Positions 1-6,571 of a stretch of DNA of 14,224 bases are shown piece after piece (position 1 is the first letter of the stretch; every line of letters begins with the position of its first letter). The stretch is from Streptosporangiaceae bacterium (GTDB taxonomy: Bacteria > Actinomycetota > Actinomycetes > Streptosporangiales > Streptosporangiaceae), in NCBI GenBank assembly GCA_025934635.1, contig JAICWX010000227.1, positions 1 through 14,224 on the forward strand. Direction: 5' to 3'. The notes under the pieces were generated by a model that saw only the letters and a program-made list of their open reading frames with translations, ran no database searches and had not been told where the DNA came from. Made by a program: the position numbers and the translations under genes.

Positions 1-2
1 AC

Positions 3-656
3 GAGGCCGAACGGCGACGCTGGACGGCGTACCGGCGCGACGCGGACCGCGAGCGCTTCCTGGCCGGCTGCGTGCTGGCCAAGGCGGCGCTGGCCCGGTC
101 GGCCGGCCTGCGCCCGGCCGACGTGCGCTTCGACCGGGCCTGCGGCCAGTGCGGCGAGCCGCACGGCAAGCCGTCCATGCGGGGCGGCACCCTGCAGCAC
201 TCGGTCGCGCACTCCGGTGACCTGGTCGCGGTGGCCGTGGCCCATCACCCGGTCGGGGTGGACGTCGAGCAGCTCGACGAGCGCCCGCATCCGCTGGGCG
301 GGGACGGCGACCCGGACGCGCTGGCCCGCCTCGTCATGTCCGGTACCGAGCAGTCCGCGCTCAGCGCCCTCCCCCCGCCCGACCGCCCCCGGGCCTTCCT
401 GGTCGCCTGGACCAGGAAGGAAGCCGTGACCAAGGCGACCGGCGACGGCCTGCGGGCCGCCTTCAGCGAGGTCGTGGTGGCGGCCGACGCCGGGCCGCCC
501 CGGCTGGTGTCCTGGCCCTACGAGCGCTCGCCGCGGGCGGTGACCCTGCTCGACCTGGACGCGGCGGCCGGGTACGTGGCGGCGCTCGCGGTCCTGGGTC
601 CCTGCCCGGCGGTGACGCCCCGGGACGGCTCGGCGCTCCTGGCCGGGCTGGCCTGA
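3..656 (+). CDS. 4'-phosphopantetheinyl transferase, Sfp type (5' end cut by window)
   Basis: The reading frame is open to the left edge of the window, so the N-terminus is missing. An internal GTG at 72 is not a convincing start because family-like sequence (ERFLAGCVLAKAALAR) lies partly upstream of it. Seen: the N-terminal-domain signature FDRACGQCGEPHGKP (about 129-173), the Mg/CoA-binding motif VGVDVE (252-269, Asp at 261-263 and Glu at 267-269), and the helix motif WTRKEAVTKATGDGL (from 408). These are the hallmarks of Sfp-type enzymes, which transfer the phosphopantetheine arm of CoA to a Ser of acyl- or peptidyl-carrier proteins of PKS, NRPS or fatty acid synthases. No carrier-protein or biosynthetic genes lie in the window, so the partner is unknown. 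It ends 63 bp before lutA and could be co-transcribed with it, but there is no functional link. Confidence 0.9.
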   Translation, partial: EAERRRWTAYRRDADRERFLAGCVLAKAALARSAGLRPADVRFDRACGQCGEPHGKPSMRGGTLQHSVAHSGDLVAVAVAHHPVGVDVEQLDERPHPLGGDGDPDALARLVMSGTEQSALSALPPPDRPRAFLVAWTRKEAVTKATGDGLRAAFSEVVVAADAGPPRLVSWPYERSPRAVTLLDLDAAAGYVAALAVLGPCPAVTPRDGSALLAGLA

Positions 657-719
657 CGCCCGGGGCGCCGTGCGGCAGGCCGGACGGGGTCTTGTACCGT
701 GGCGGGCGGAGGCGGCTTG

Positions 720-1457
720 ATGCGTATCGGCTTGTTCGTGACGTGCCTGACCGACACGCTGTACCCGGACACCGGCCGGGCCGTGGTGACGGTGCTGGAA
801 CGGCTCGGCCATCAGGTGGATTTCCCGGCGGCCCAGGCGTGCTGCGGCCAGATGCACTTCAACACCGGGTACCGGCGCGAGGCGGTGCCGATGGCGCGCG
901 GGTTCGCGGCCGCCTTCGGCGGCTACGAGGCGGTCGTCACCCCGTCGGCCTCGTGCGCCTCGATGATCCGGGAGTACTACCCGGCGCTGGCGGAGGAGGC
1001 GGGCGACCCGGGGCTGGCCCGGGCGGTGGCCGAGGTGGCGCCGCGCACCCACGAGCTGTCCGTGTTCCTGACCGGCGTGCTCGGGGTGACCGACGTGGGC
1101 GCCTACTTCCCGCACACGGTGACCTACCACCCGACCTGCCACGGGCTGCGGATGCTGAAGGTGGGCGACGCCCCGCTGCGGCTGCTGCGCGCGGTGCGCG
1201 GCCTGAAGCTGGCCGACCTGCCCGACGCCGAGGCGTGCTGCGGGTTCGGCGGCACCTTCGCGGTCAAGAACGCCGACGTGTCGGCGGCCATCTGCGCGGA
1301 CAAGGTGACGGCGGTCCGGCAGAGCGGGGCCGAGGTGCTGTGCGCGGCGGACAACTCGTGCCTGATGCACATCGGCGGGGCGCTGCAGCGGCAGCGATCC
1401 GGGGTGGCCGTCATGCACCTGGCCGAGATCCTGGCCCGGACCGAGGCGGCGCGCTGA
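720..1457 (+). CDS. lutA: LutA, L-lactate utilization Fe-S oxidoreductase subunit
   Basis: 245 aa, the usual size for LutA/YkgE. It carries two cysteine-rich CCG modules: QACCGQMHFNTGY (CC at residues 41-42) and ACCGFGGTFAVKN (CCG at 173-175), with further Cys at 79 and 140. These are the signature of heterodisulfide-reductase-type Fe-S subunits. With LutB and LutC it forms the cytoplasmic complex that oxidises L-lactate to pyruvate (established for Bacillus lutABC). Start: ATG 720 is preferred because GGAGG (708-712) sits 7 nt upstream; an in-frame GTG at 699 would add seven Gly-rich residues and lacks this spacing. A TANNNT-like hexamer (TACCGT, 695-700) could be a -10, but no clear -35 is seen. 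It overlaps lutB by 1 nt (TGATG). Confidence 0.93.
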   Translation: MRIGLFVTCLTDTLYPDTGRAVVTVLERLGHQVDFPAAQACCGQMHFNTGYRREAVPMARGFAAAFGGYEAVVTPSASCASMIREYYPALAEEAGDPGLARAVAEVAPRTHELSVFLTGVLGVTDVGAYFPHTVTYHPTCHGLRMLKVGDAPLRLLRAVRGLKLADLPDAEACCGFGGTFAVKNADVSAAICADKVTAVRQSGAEVLCAADNSCLMHIGGALQRQRSGVAVMHLAEILARTEAAR

Positions 1458-2905
1458 TGGCACTGGGAGAGATGCCGACCTACCTGGGCATGCCCTCGTT
1501 CCCGGTGGCGGCCAGGACCGCGGTGGCCGACTCGCAGCTGCGGGCCAACCTGACCCACGCCACCCACACGATCCGGGCCAAGCGGGCCGGCGCGGTCGCC
1601 GAGCTGGCCGACTGGGAGCAGCTCCGCCAGGCGGCCAAGGCGATCAAGGACCACACCCTGGCCCACCTGGACACCTACCTGCTCCGGCTGGAGGAGAACG
1701 TCACCCGGGCGGGCGGCCAGGTGCACTGGGCCCAGGACGCCGGCGAGGCCAACGCGATCGTGGCCGGCCTGGTCCGCGCGGCCGGCGCCGACGGCGTGGT
1801 CAAGGTGAAGTCGATGGCGACCCAGGAGACCGGGCTGAACGAGGCGCTGGCCGCCGACGGCATCAGCGCGCTGGAGACCGACCTGGCCGAGCTGATCGTC
1901 CAGCTCGGCCACGACCGCCCCAGCCACATCCTGGTGCCGGCCATCCACCGGAACCGGGCCGAGATCAGGGAGATCTTCCGCACCGAGATGCCGGACGCCC
2001 CGGCCCACCTGACCGACGACCCGCCGGCGCTGGCCGCCGCGGCGCGCTCGCACCTGCGCCAGGCGTTCCTGTCCGCGCGGGTCGGCGTGTCCGGCGCGAA
2101 CTTCGCCATCGCCGAGACCGGGTCGCTGGTCGTGGTCGAGTCCGAAGGCAACGGCCGGATGTGCGTGACGCTGCCGCGCACGCTGATCTCGGTGGTGGGG
2201 GTGGAGAAGATCCTGCCGTCGTGGCGGGACCTGGAGGTGTTCCTGGCCCTGCTGCCGCGGTCGTCCACCGCCGAGCGGATGAACCCGTACACCTCGACCT
2301 GGACCGGGATCACGCCGGGGGACGGTCCGGAGAACTTCCACCTGGTGCTGCTGGACAACGGCCGCACCTCGGCGCTGGCCGACCCGACCGGCCGCCAGGC
2401 GCTGCGCTGCATCAGGTGCTCGGCCTGCCTGAACGTGTGCCCGGTGTACGAACGGGCCGGCGGCCACGCCTACGGCTCGCCCTACCCGGGCCCGATCGGC
2501 GCGATCATCTCCCCGCAGCTGCGCGGCGTCACCGACCCGGTGGACGCGTCGCTGCCGTTCGCCTCCACCTTGTGCGGCGCCTGCTACGAGGTGTGCCCGG
2601 TCGCCATCAACATCCCGGAGGCCCTGGTCCACCTGCGCGCCAAGGTCGTCGACGCGAAACGAGAAAAGACCATTTCCGCCGAACGGGTGGCCTTCTCCCT
2701 CTCCGGCCGCGTCCTTCGCTCCCCTCGGCTGCTCGCCGCCGCCCAGCGGGCCGCCTCGGCCAGCCGCACCGTGGTCGCCCGGAAGGGCCGGATCAGGCGG
2801 CTGCCGCCGCCGCTGAGCGGCTGGACCGAGACCCGCGACGCCCCCGCCCCGCCGCCGGAGTCCTTCCGCGCCTGGTGGGCCAGGACCCGGGGCAACCGGT
2901 CATGA
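1457..2905 (+). CDS. lutB: LutB, L-lactate utilization LUD-domain Fe-S protein
   Basis: 482 aa, the expected LutB length. Residues about 65-300 form the LUD (DUF162) domain, with typical segments VKVKSMATQETGLNEAL, FAIAETGSLVVVESEGNGR and TLPRTLISVVGVEKI. The C-terminal part has a ferredoxin-like cluster motif CIRCSACLNVCPVY (Cys 318, 321, 324, 328) and a second motif CGACYEVCPVAI (Cys 373, 376, 380), so it probably carries two 4Fe-4S clusters that pass electrons from lactate. Its ATG overlaps the lutA stop, and its own stop overlaps the lutC start (ATGA), indicating translational coupling. The basic C-terminal tail (about 415-482) is less conserved. No lactate permease (LutP) or GntR-type LutR regulator is present in the window. 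Confidence 0.95.
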   Translation: MALGEMPTYLGMPSFPVAARTAVADSQLRANLTHATHTIRAKRAGAVAELADWEQLRQAAKAIKDHTLAHLDTYLLRLEENVTRAGGQVHWAQDAGEANAIVAGLVRAAGADGVVKVKSMATQETGLNEALAADGISALETDLAELIVQLGHDRPSHILVPAIHRNRAEIREIFRTEMPDAPAHLTDDPPALAAAARSHLRQAFLSARVGVSGANFAIAETGSLVVVESEGNGRMCVTLPRTLISVVGVEKILPSWRDLEVFLALLPRSSTAERMNPYTSTWTGITPGDGPENFHLVLLDNGRTSALADPTGRQALRCIRCSACLNVCPVYERAGGHAYGSPYPGPIGAIISPQLRGVTDPVDASLPFASTLCGACYEVCPVAINIPEALVHLRAKVVDAKREKTISAERVAFSLSGRVLRSPRLLAAAQRAASASRTVVARKGRIRRLPPPLSGWTETRDAPAPPPESFRAWWARTRGNRS

Positions 2906-3693
2906 GCGCCTCCGCCAGGGACCGGATCCTGTCCCGGATCCGCACCGCCAACCGCGCCGCCCGGGTCGACGGGGCGCCGGCCGGCCGCGGCCCGGCGGAC
3001 GGCCAGGCCGGCGCCGGCGCTGACCCCGGCGCCGACCCGGGTGCCGCCGCCGACGCGGCCTACGCGGCGCTGTCCCGCGACTACCTGCGGGCCCACCACG
3101 ACGCCGGGGCGAACGACATCACCGCCCTGTTCGCCGAACGCGCCGCCGACTACCGCGCCGTCGTCGAGCGTGTCCCGGAATCCGGCCTGCCCGCCGCTAT
3201 CGCCCGCGTGCTGTCGGCCCGGGCCGCGGCGGCCCCGGCCGCCCCGGCCCCGGCCGCCCCGGCCCCGGCCGCCGCCGCCCCGGCCGCCGCCGCCTTTGTC
3301 GTCCCGGACGGGCTCCCCGACGGCTGGCTGGCCGAATTGCCCGCCGGGATCACGCTGGCCCGCGACGAGCCCCCGCTGCCGCCGGCCGAGCTCGACCGGC
3401 TGGCGGGCGTCGTCACCGGCTGCGCGGCCGCCATCGCCGAGACCGGCACGATCATCCTGGACCACGGCCCGGCCCAGGGCCGCCGCGCGCTCACCCTGGT
3501 CCCCGACTTCCACCTGGTCGTCGTCCAGGCCGCCCAGATCGCGGCCGACCTGGCCGACGCGTTCGCCCGGCTCGACCCGGGCCGCCCGCACACCCTCATC
3601 TCCGGCCCCTCGGCCACCAGCGACATCGAGCTCATCCGGGTCGAAGGCGTGCACGGCCCCCGCAACCTGCACGTCCTGATCACCGAGGCCTGA
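2902..3693 (+). CDS. lutC: LutC, L-lactate utilization LUD-domain protein
   Basis: 263 aa. The conserved C-terminal half shows the LUD-domain signature of LutC/YkgG: CAAAIAETGTIILDHG, RRALTLVPDFHLVVV and GPSATSDIELIRVEGVHGP followed by LHVLI. It is the third subunit of the lactate oxidation complex. The ATG lies inside the lutB stop (ATGA overlap). There is no good independent Shine-Dalgarno, so translation probably depends on lutB. Oddities: a Gly/Ala/Asp-rich stretch near residues 30-52 and an Ala-Pro low-complexity insert at residues 108-131, between the N-terminal helical part and the catalytic fold. The insert probably acts as a flexible linker and makes this LutC slightly longer than typical homologues. 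Confidence 0.92.
   Translation: MSASARDRILSRIRTANRAARVDGAPAGRGPADGQAGAGADPGADPGAAADAAYAALSRDYLRAHHDAGANDITALFAERAADYRAVVERVPESGLPAAIARVLSARAAAAPAAPAPAAPAPAAAAPAAAAFVVPDGLPDGWLAELPAGITLARDEPPLPPAELDRLAGVVTGCAAAIAETGTIILDHGPAQGRRALTLVPDFHLVVVQAAQIAADLADAFARLDPGRPHTLISGPSATSDIELIRVEGVHGPRNLHVLITEA
3223..3294 (+). repeat. Ala-Pro codon repeat inside lutC
   Basis: About 24 consecutive codons are GCC/GCG or CCG/CCC, giving iterated AAPAAPAP-type peptide. The DNA is a slippery CCGGCCGCCC-type tandem repeat and is likely to vary in length between strains. It remains in frame and encodes a linker. Confidence 0.8.
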
Positions 3694-3734
3694 CGCCCCG
3701 GCATCCGCCCCCGTCACCGGCCACGGCGCCCGGT

Positions 3735-3798
3735 AACGACATCGATGCCCCATCCATGTCGTGGTGGCGGCATCGATGCTCCATCGATGTCGTTGTCA
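3735..3798. repeat. Tandem ATCGAT repeat bounded by a 13-bp inverted repeat
   Basis: AACGACATCGATG (3735-3747) is exactly inverted as CATCGATGTCGTT (3782-3794). Overlaid on this are two direct copies of CATCGATGCYCCATCSATGTCGT (3740-3762 and 3771-3793), 31 bp apart. The arrangement could be a paired operator or a terminator hairpin for lutABC, which ends 41 bp upstream. No T-run follows, so I favour a protein-binding site or extruded structure. The binding protein is not known. Confidence 0.7.
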
Positions 3799-3814
3799 GG
3801 TTCGCCGTGCCGCG

Positions 3815-3842
3815 CCAGGTGCGTACCTGGCGTACCTGGCGC
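3815..3842. repeat. CGTACCTGG direct repeat with hairpin potential
   Basis: CCAGGT-GCGT-ACCTGG forms a short hairpin at 3815-3830. CGTACCTGG occurs twice in tandem at 3822-3830 and 3831-3839. Function is unknown; this could be part of the lut terminator or a regulator site. Confidence 0.45.
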
Positions 3843-4101
3843 ACCGGGGGTATCGCCGGCCTCAGTATCGAGACGTGTTCCGCCGCTGAGCCGCACCCAC
3901 CGGGGGCAGTCGGGCATTGATCGGGCTTTGTCCGCGGTTGTGGTCGTTATAGCCGCCAGAACTGCCGGCAAATCGCGGATAAGTCCTCGCGAGGCGAGGC
4001 GGGGCGGGGCGTGAGCCGCGGTCGCGGGCGCCGCTGGGAGGCGGCCGGACGGTGATCGCTGCGGGCGAACGCGGAGCGGAAACAAAACTGGGCTCTTTTT
4101 T

Positions 4102-4122
4102 CTTGAGTGTGTATGACTCAAG
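4102..4122 (+). promoter_or_regulatory. HAIR operator for heat-shock repressor HspR
   Basis: The sequence is CTTGAGT (4102-4108), seven bases, then ACTCAAG (4116-4122). This matches the HAIR consensus CTTGAGT-N7-ACTCAAG exactly. HspR is known to repress dnaK, clpB and lon in Streptomyces through HAIR sites, with DnaK as co-repressor. The site ends 16 bp before the lon ATG, between promoter region and ribosome binding site, so it should repress lon at normal temperature and release on heat shock. Confidence 0.93.
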
Positions 4123-4132
4123 CTTTGGAGGC

Positions 4133-4154
4133 CACTCAATGAGTGAAACACTCA
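4133..4154 (+). promoter_or_regulatory. Alternating CACTCA/TGAGTG boxes over the lon start codon
   Basis: CACTCA (4133-4138), one base, TGAGTG (4140-4145), AAA, CACTCA (4149-4154) make two overlapping perfect inverted repeats centred on the ATG at 4139. The core ACTCA/TGAGT is shared with the HAIR half-sites just upstream. They could be accessory HspR half-sites or mutually exclusive mRNA hairpins. The codons they overlap (MSETLT) are normal Lon N-terminus, so partial coincidence is possible. Confidence 0.45.
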
Positions 4155-6550
4155 CGCTGCCGGTGCTGCCCCTCGATGACGAGGTGGTGCTGCCGGGGAT
4201 GGTGGTGCCGCTGGAGACATCGCAGACGGAGGTTGGCGCCGCGATCGACGCGGCCCGGATGCCGTCCCGGCAGGTTCCCGGCATGCGTTCGGAGATAAAG
4301 GCACGGGTGCTGCTCGTGCCGCGACTGGCTGACCGCGGGCTCGCGGGCGTCGGCACCCTCGCCGTGGTGGAGCAGGTCGGGCGGCTGCCCGGCGGGCAGC
4401 CCGGCGCGGTGGTGCGCGGCACGTCCCGAGTCAAGATCGGCTCGGGGACCACGGGTCCCGGTGCGGCGCTGTGGGTGGAAGGCACCGTGGTCGAGGAGAC
4501 CGGGGCCGGACCGCGGGCCGAAGAACTCGCCCAGCAGTACAAGTCCCTGATCACCAGCATGCTGCAGCAGCGCGGCGCCTGGCAGGTCATCGACGCGATC
4601 CAGCAGCTCACCGACGCGTCCGCGATCGCGGACCGGGCGGGCTACTCGTCTTACCTCTCGACCACCCAGAAGCTGCAGCTGCTCGAGACCTCTGACCTGG
4701 TCGAGCGCCTGGAGCTGGTGGTCGGCTGGGCCAAGGACCAGCTGGCCGAGCTGGAAGTGGCCGAGTCCATCCGCAAGGACGTCTCCGAGGGCATGGAGAA
4801 GCAGCAGAAGGAATTCCTGCTGCGCCAGCAGCTCTCCGCCGTCCGCAAGGAGCTCAACGAGCTGACCGGCGGGGGCAAGGGCGAGACCGAGGAGGACGAC
4901 TACCGCAAGCGCGTCGAGGACGCCGACCTGCCGGAGAAGGTCCGCGAGGCCGCGATGCGCGAGGTCGACAAGCTCGAGCGGACCTCGGACCAGTCGCCCG
5001 AAGTCGGCTGGATCAGGACCTGGCTCGACACCGTCCTCGACATCCCGTGGAACGAGCGGACCGAGGACGCCTACGACATCGCCGGCGCGCGGCGGATCCT
5101 CGATGAGGACCACACCGGGCTCGATGACGTCAAGGACCGGATCATCGAGTACCTGGCCGTGCGCAAGCGGCGCAGCGACCGCGGCCTCGGGGTCGTCGGC
5201 GGCCGGCGTTCCGGTGCCGTGCTCGCCCTGGTCGGCCCGCCCGGCGTCGGCAAGACGTCGCTCGGCGAGTCGGTCGCGCGGGCCATGGACCGCAAGTTCG
5301 TCCGGGTCGCGCTGGGCGGCGTGCGGGACGAGGCGGAGATCCGCGGTCACCGGCGTACCTACGTCGGCGCGCTGCCCGGCCGCATCGTCCGTGCCATCCG
5401 CGAGGCGGGCACGATGAACCCGGTCGTGCTGCTGGACGAGGTCGACAAGATCGGCAGCGACTTCCGGGGCGACCCGGCGGCCGCGCTGCTCGAGGTGCTC
5501 GACCCGGCGCAGAACCACACCTTCCGCGACCACTACCTCGAGGTCGACCTCGACCTGTCCGACGTGGTGTTCCTGGCCACGGCGAACGTGCTCGACTCGA
5601 TCCCCGGGCCGCTGATCGACCGGATGGAGCTGGTTCAGCTCGACGGCTACACCGAGGACGAGAAGGTCGCCATCGGCCGGGACCACCTGCTGCCGCGGCA
5701 GCTGTCCAAGGCGGGCCTGAACGCCGAAGAGGTCACGCTGACCGACGACGCGCTGCGGCTCATCGCGGCCGAGTACACCCGCGAGGCGGGCGTCCGGTCG
5801 CTGGAGCGGGCTATCGCCCGGGTGCTGCGCAAGGTCACCGCCAAGGAGGCCCTGGAGGAGGGCACGCTGCCGGCTACGGTCAGCGCCGCCAACCTCAAGG
5901 ACTACCTCGGCCGGCCCCGCTTCACCCCGGAGACCAGGCTCACGTCGGGCGACCGCCGCACGGCGGTGCCGGGCGTGGCAACCGGCCTGGCAGTGACCGG
6001 TGCGGGCGGCGACGTGCTGTACATCGAGGCGTCCCTCGCGGATGCCGAGACCGGCGACACCGGGGTCACGCTCACCGGCCAGCTCGGTGACGTGATGAAG
6101 GAATCGGCCCGGATCGCGCTGTCCTACCTGCGCTCCCACGGGGCCGAGCTCGGCCTGCCGGTGGGCGACCTCAAGGACCGCGGCGTGCACGTGCACGTGC
6201 CGGCCGGCGCGGTGCCCAAGGACGGCCCGAGTGCGGGCGTCACCATGACCACCGCGCTCGCCTCGCTGCTGTCCGGCCGCCCCGTGCGGTCCGACGTGGC
6301 GATGACCGGTGAGGTCTCGCTGACCGGGCGGGTGCTGCCCATCGGCGGCGTCAAGCAGAAGCTGCTCGCCGCCCACCGGGCCGGGATCACTACCGTGCTG
6401 ATCCCGCAGCGGAACGAGCCGGACCTGGATGACGTCCCGGCCGAGGTGCTCGAGAAGCTGGACGTGCACACCATGGCCGATGTCCGGGACGTGCTCGAGC
6501 TCGCGCTCGAGCCCGCCGAGATCCCGCAGGCGGCCGGAGTGGCCGCCTGA
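4139..6550 (+). CDS. lon: ATP-dependent Lon protease
   Basis: 803 aa, the usual length for bacterial LonA. Order: N-terminal substrate-binding LON domain (about 7-205), coiled-coil linker rich in charged residues (about 210-310), AAA+ module with Walker A GPPGVGKT (366-373) and Walker [10 protein letters not shown] (Asp433-Glu434), sensor region, then the S16 protease domain with catalytic Ser698 in PKDGPSAG and Lys741 in GGVKQK. All key residues are intact. It is a cytoplasmic hexamer that degrades misfolded and short-lived regulatory proteins. Start: ATG 4139 has GGAGG (4127-4131) 7 nt upstream and gives the typical Lon N-terminus; upstream in-frame starts would put the HspR operator inside the gene. 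Regulation by HspR through the HAIR site is very likely. Downstream it converges on the 6572-8776 gene with only 21 bp between them. Confidence 0.97.
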   Translation: MSETLTLPVLPLDDEVVLPGMVVPLETSQTEVGAAIDAARMPSRQVPGMRSEIKARVLLVPRLADRGLAGVGTLAVVEQVGRLPGGQPGAVVRGTSRVKIGSGTTGPGAALWVEGTVVEETGAGPRAEELAQQYKSLITSMLQQRGAWQVIDAIQQLTDASAIADRAGYSSYLSTTQKLQLLETSDLVERLELVVGWAKDQLAELEVAESIRKDVSEGMEKQQKEFLLRQQLSAVRKELNELTGGGKGETEEDDYRKRVEDADLPEKVREAAMREVDKLERTSDQSPEVGWIRTWLDTVLDIPWNERTEDAYDIAGARRILDEDHTGLDDVKDRIIEYLAVRKRRSDRGLGVVGGRRSGAVLALVGPPGVGKTSLGESVARAMDRKFVRVALGGVRDEAEIRGHRRTYVGALPGRIVRAIREAGTMNPVVLLDEVDKIGSDFRGDPAAALLEVLDPAQNHTFRDHYLEVDLDLSDVVFLATANVLDSIPGPLIDRMELVQLDGYTEDEKVAIGRDHLLPRQLSKAGLNAEEVTLTDDALRLIAAEYTREAGVRSLERAIARVLRKVTAKEALEEGTLPATVSAANLKDYLGRPRFTPETRLTSGDRRTAVPGVATGLAVTGAGGDVLYIEASLADAETGDTGVTLTGQLGDVMKESARIALSYLRSHGAELGLPVGDLKDRGVHVHVPAGAVPKDGPSAGVTMTTALASLLSGRPVRSDVAMTGEVSLTGRVLPIGGVKQKLLAAHRAGITTVLIPQRNEPDLDDVPAEVLEKLDVHTMADVRDVLELALEPAEIPQAAGVAA

Positions 6551-6571
6551 CGGGTAACGGCCCTGGCCGGC

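Larger units (their letters stand above)
3694..4138. other. 445-bp intergenic region between lutC and lon
   Basis: No credible gene is seen: short open frames here lack ribosome binding sites and family resemblance. The region holds the ATCGAT-rich tandem/inverted repeats (3735-3798), a GTACCTGG repeat (3815-3842), a less GC-rich stretch around 3905-3960, then a purine- and T-rich run leading into the HspR operator and the lon ribosome binding site. The lon promoter must lie here, but I cannot assign a convincing -35/-10 pair. Confidence 0.6.

Noticed and set aside
692..1456. Open frame extending upstream of lutB through lutA
   Set aside because: It runs out of frame through the clearly real lutA gene and has no protein-like features; LutB begins at 1457 with a normal N-terminus.
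3735..3798. CRISPR-like array
   Set aside because: Only two direct copies with an 8-bp gap and strong inverted symmetry; no spacers or cas genes.
4136..6469. Long open frame on the minus strand opposite lon (and similar ones opposite lutB, lutC and the ThrC-like gene)
   Set aside because: Very high GC leaves few stop codons in antisense frames. The translations are Arg/Gly/Val/His-rich without family resemblance, and the plus-strand genes have intact conserved motifs.
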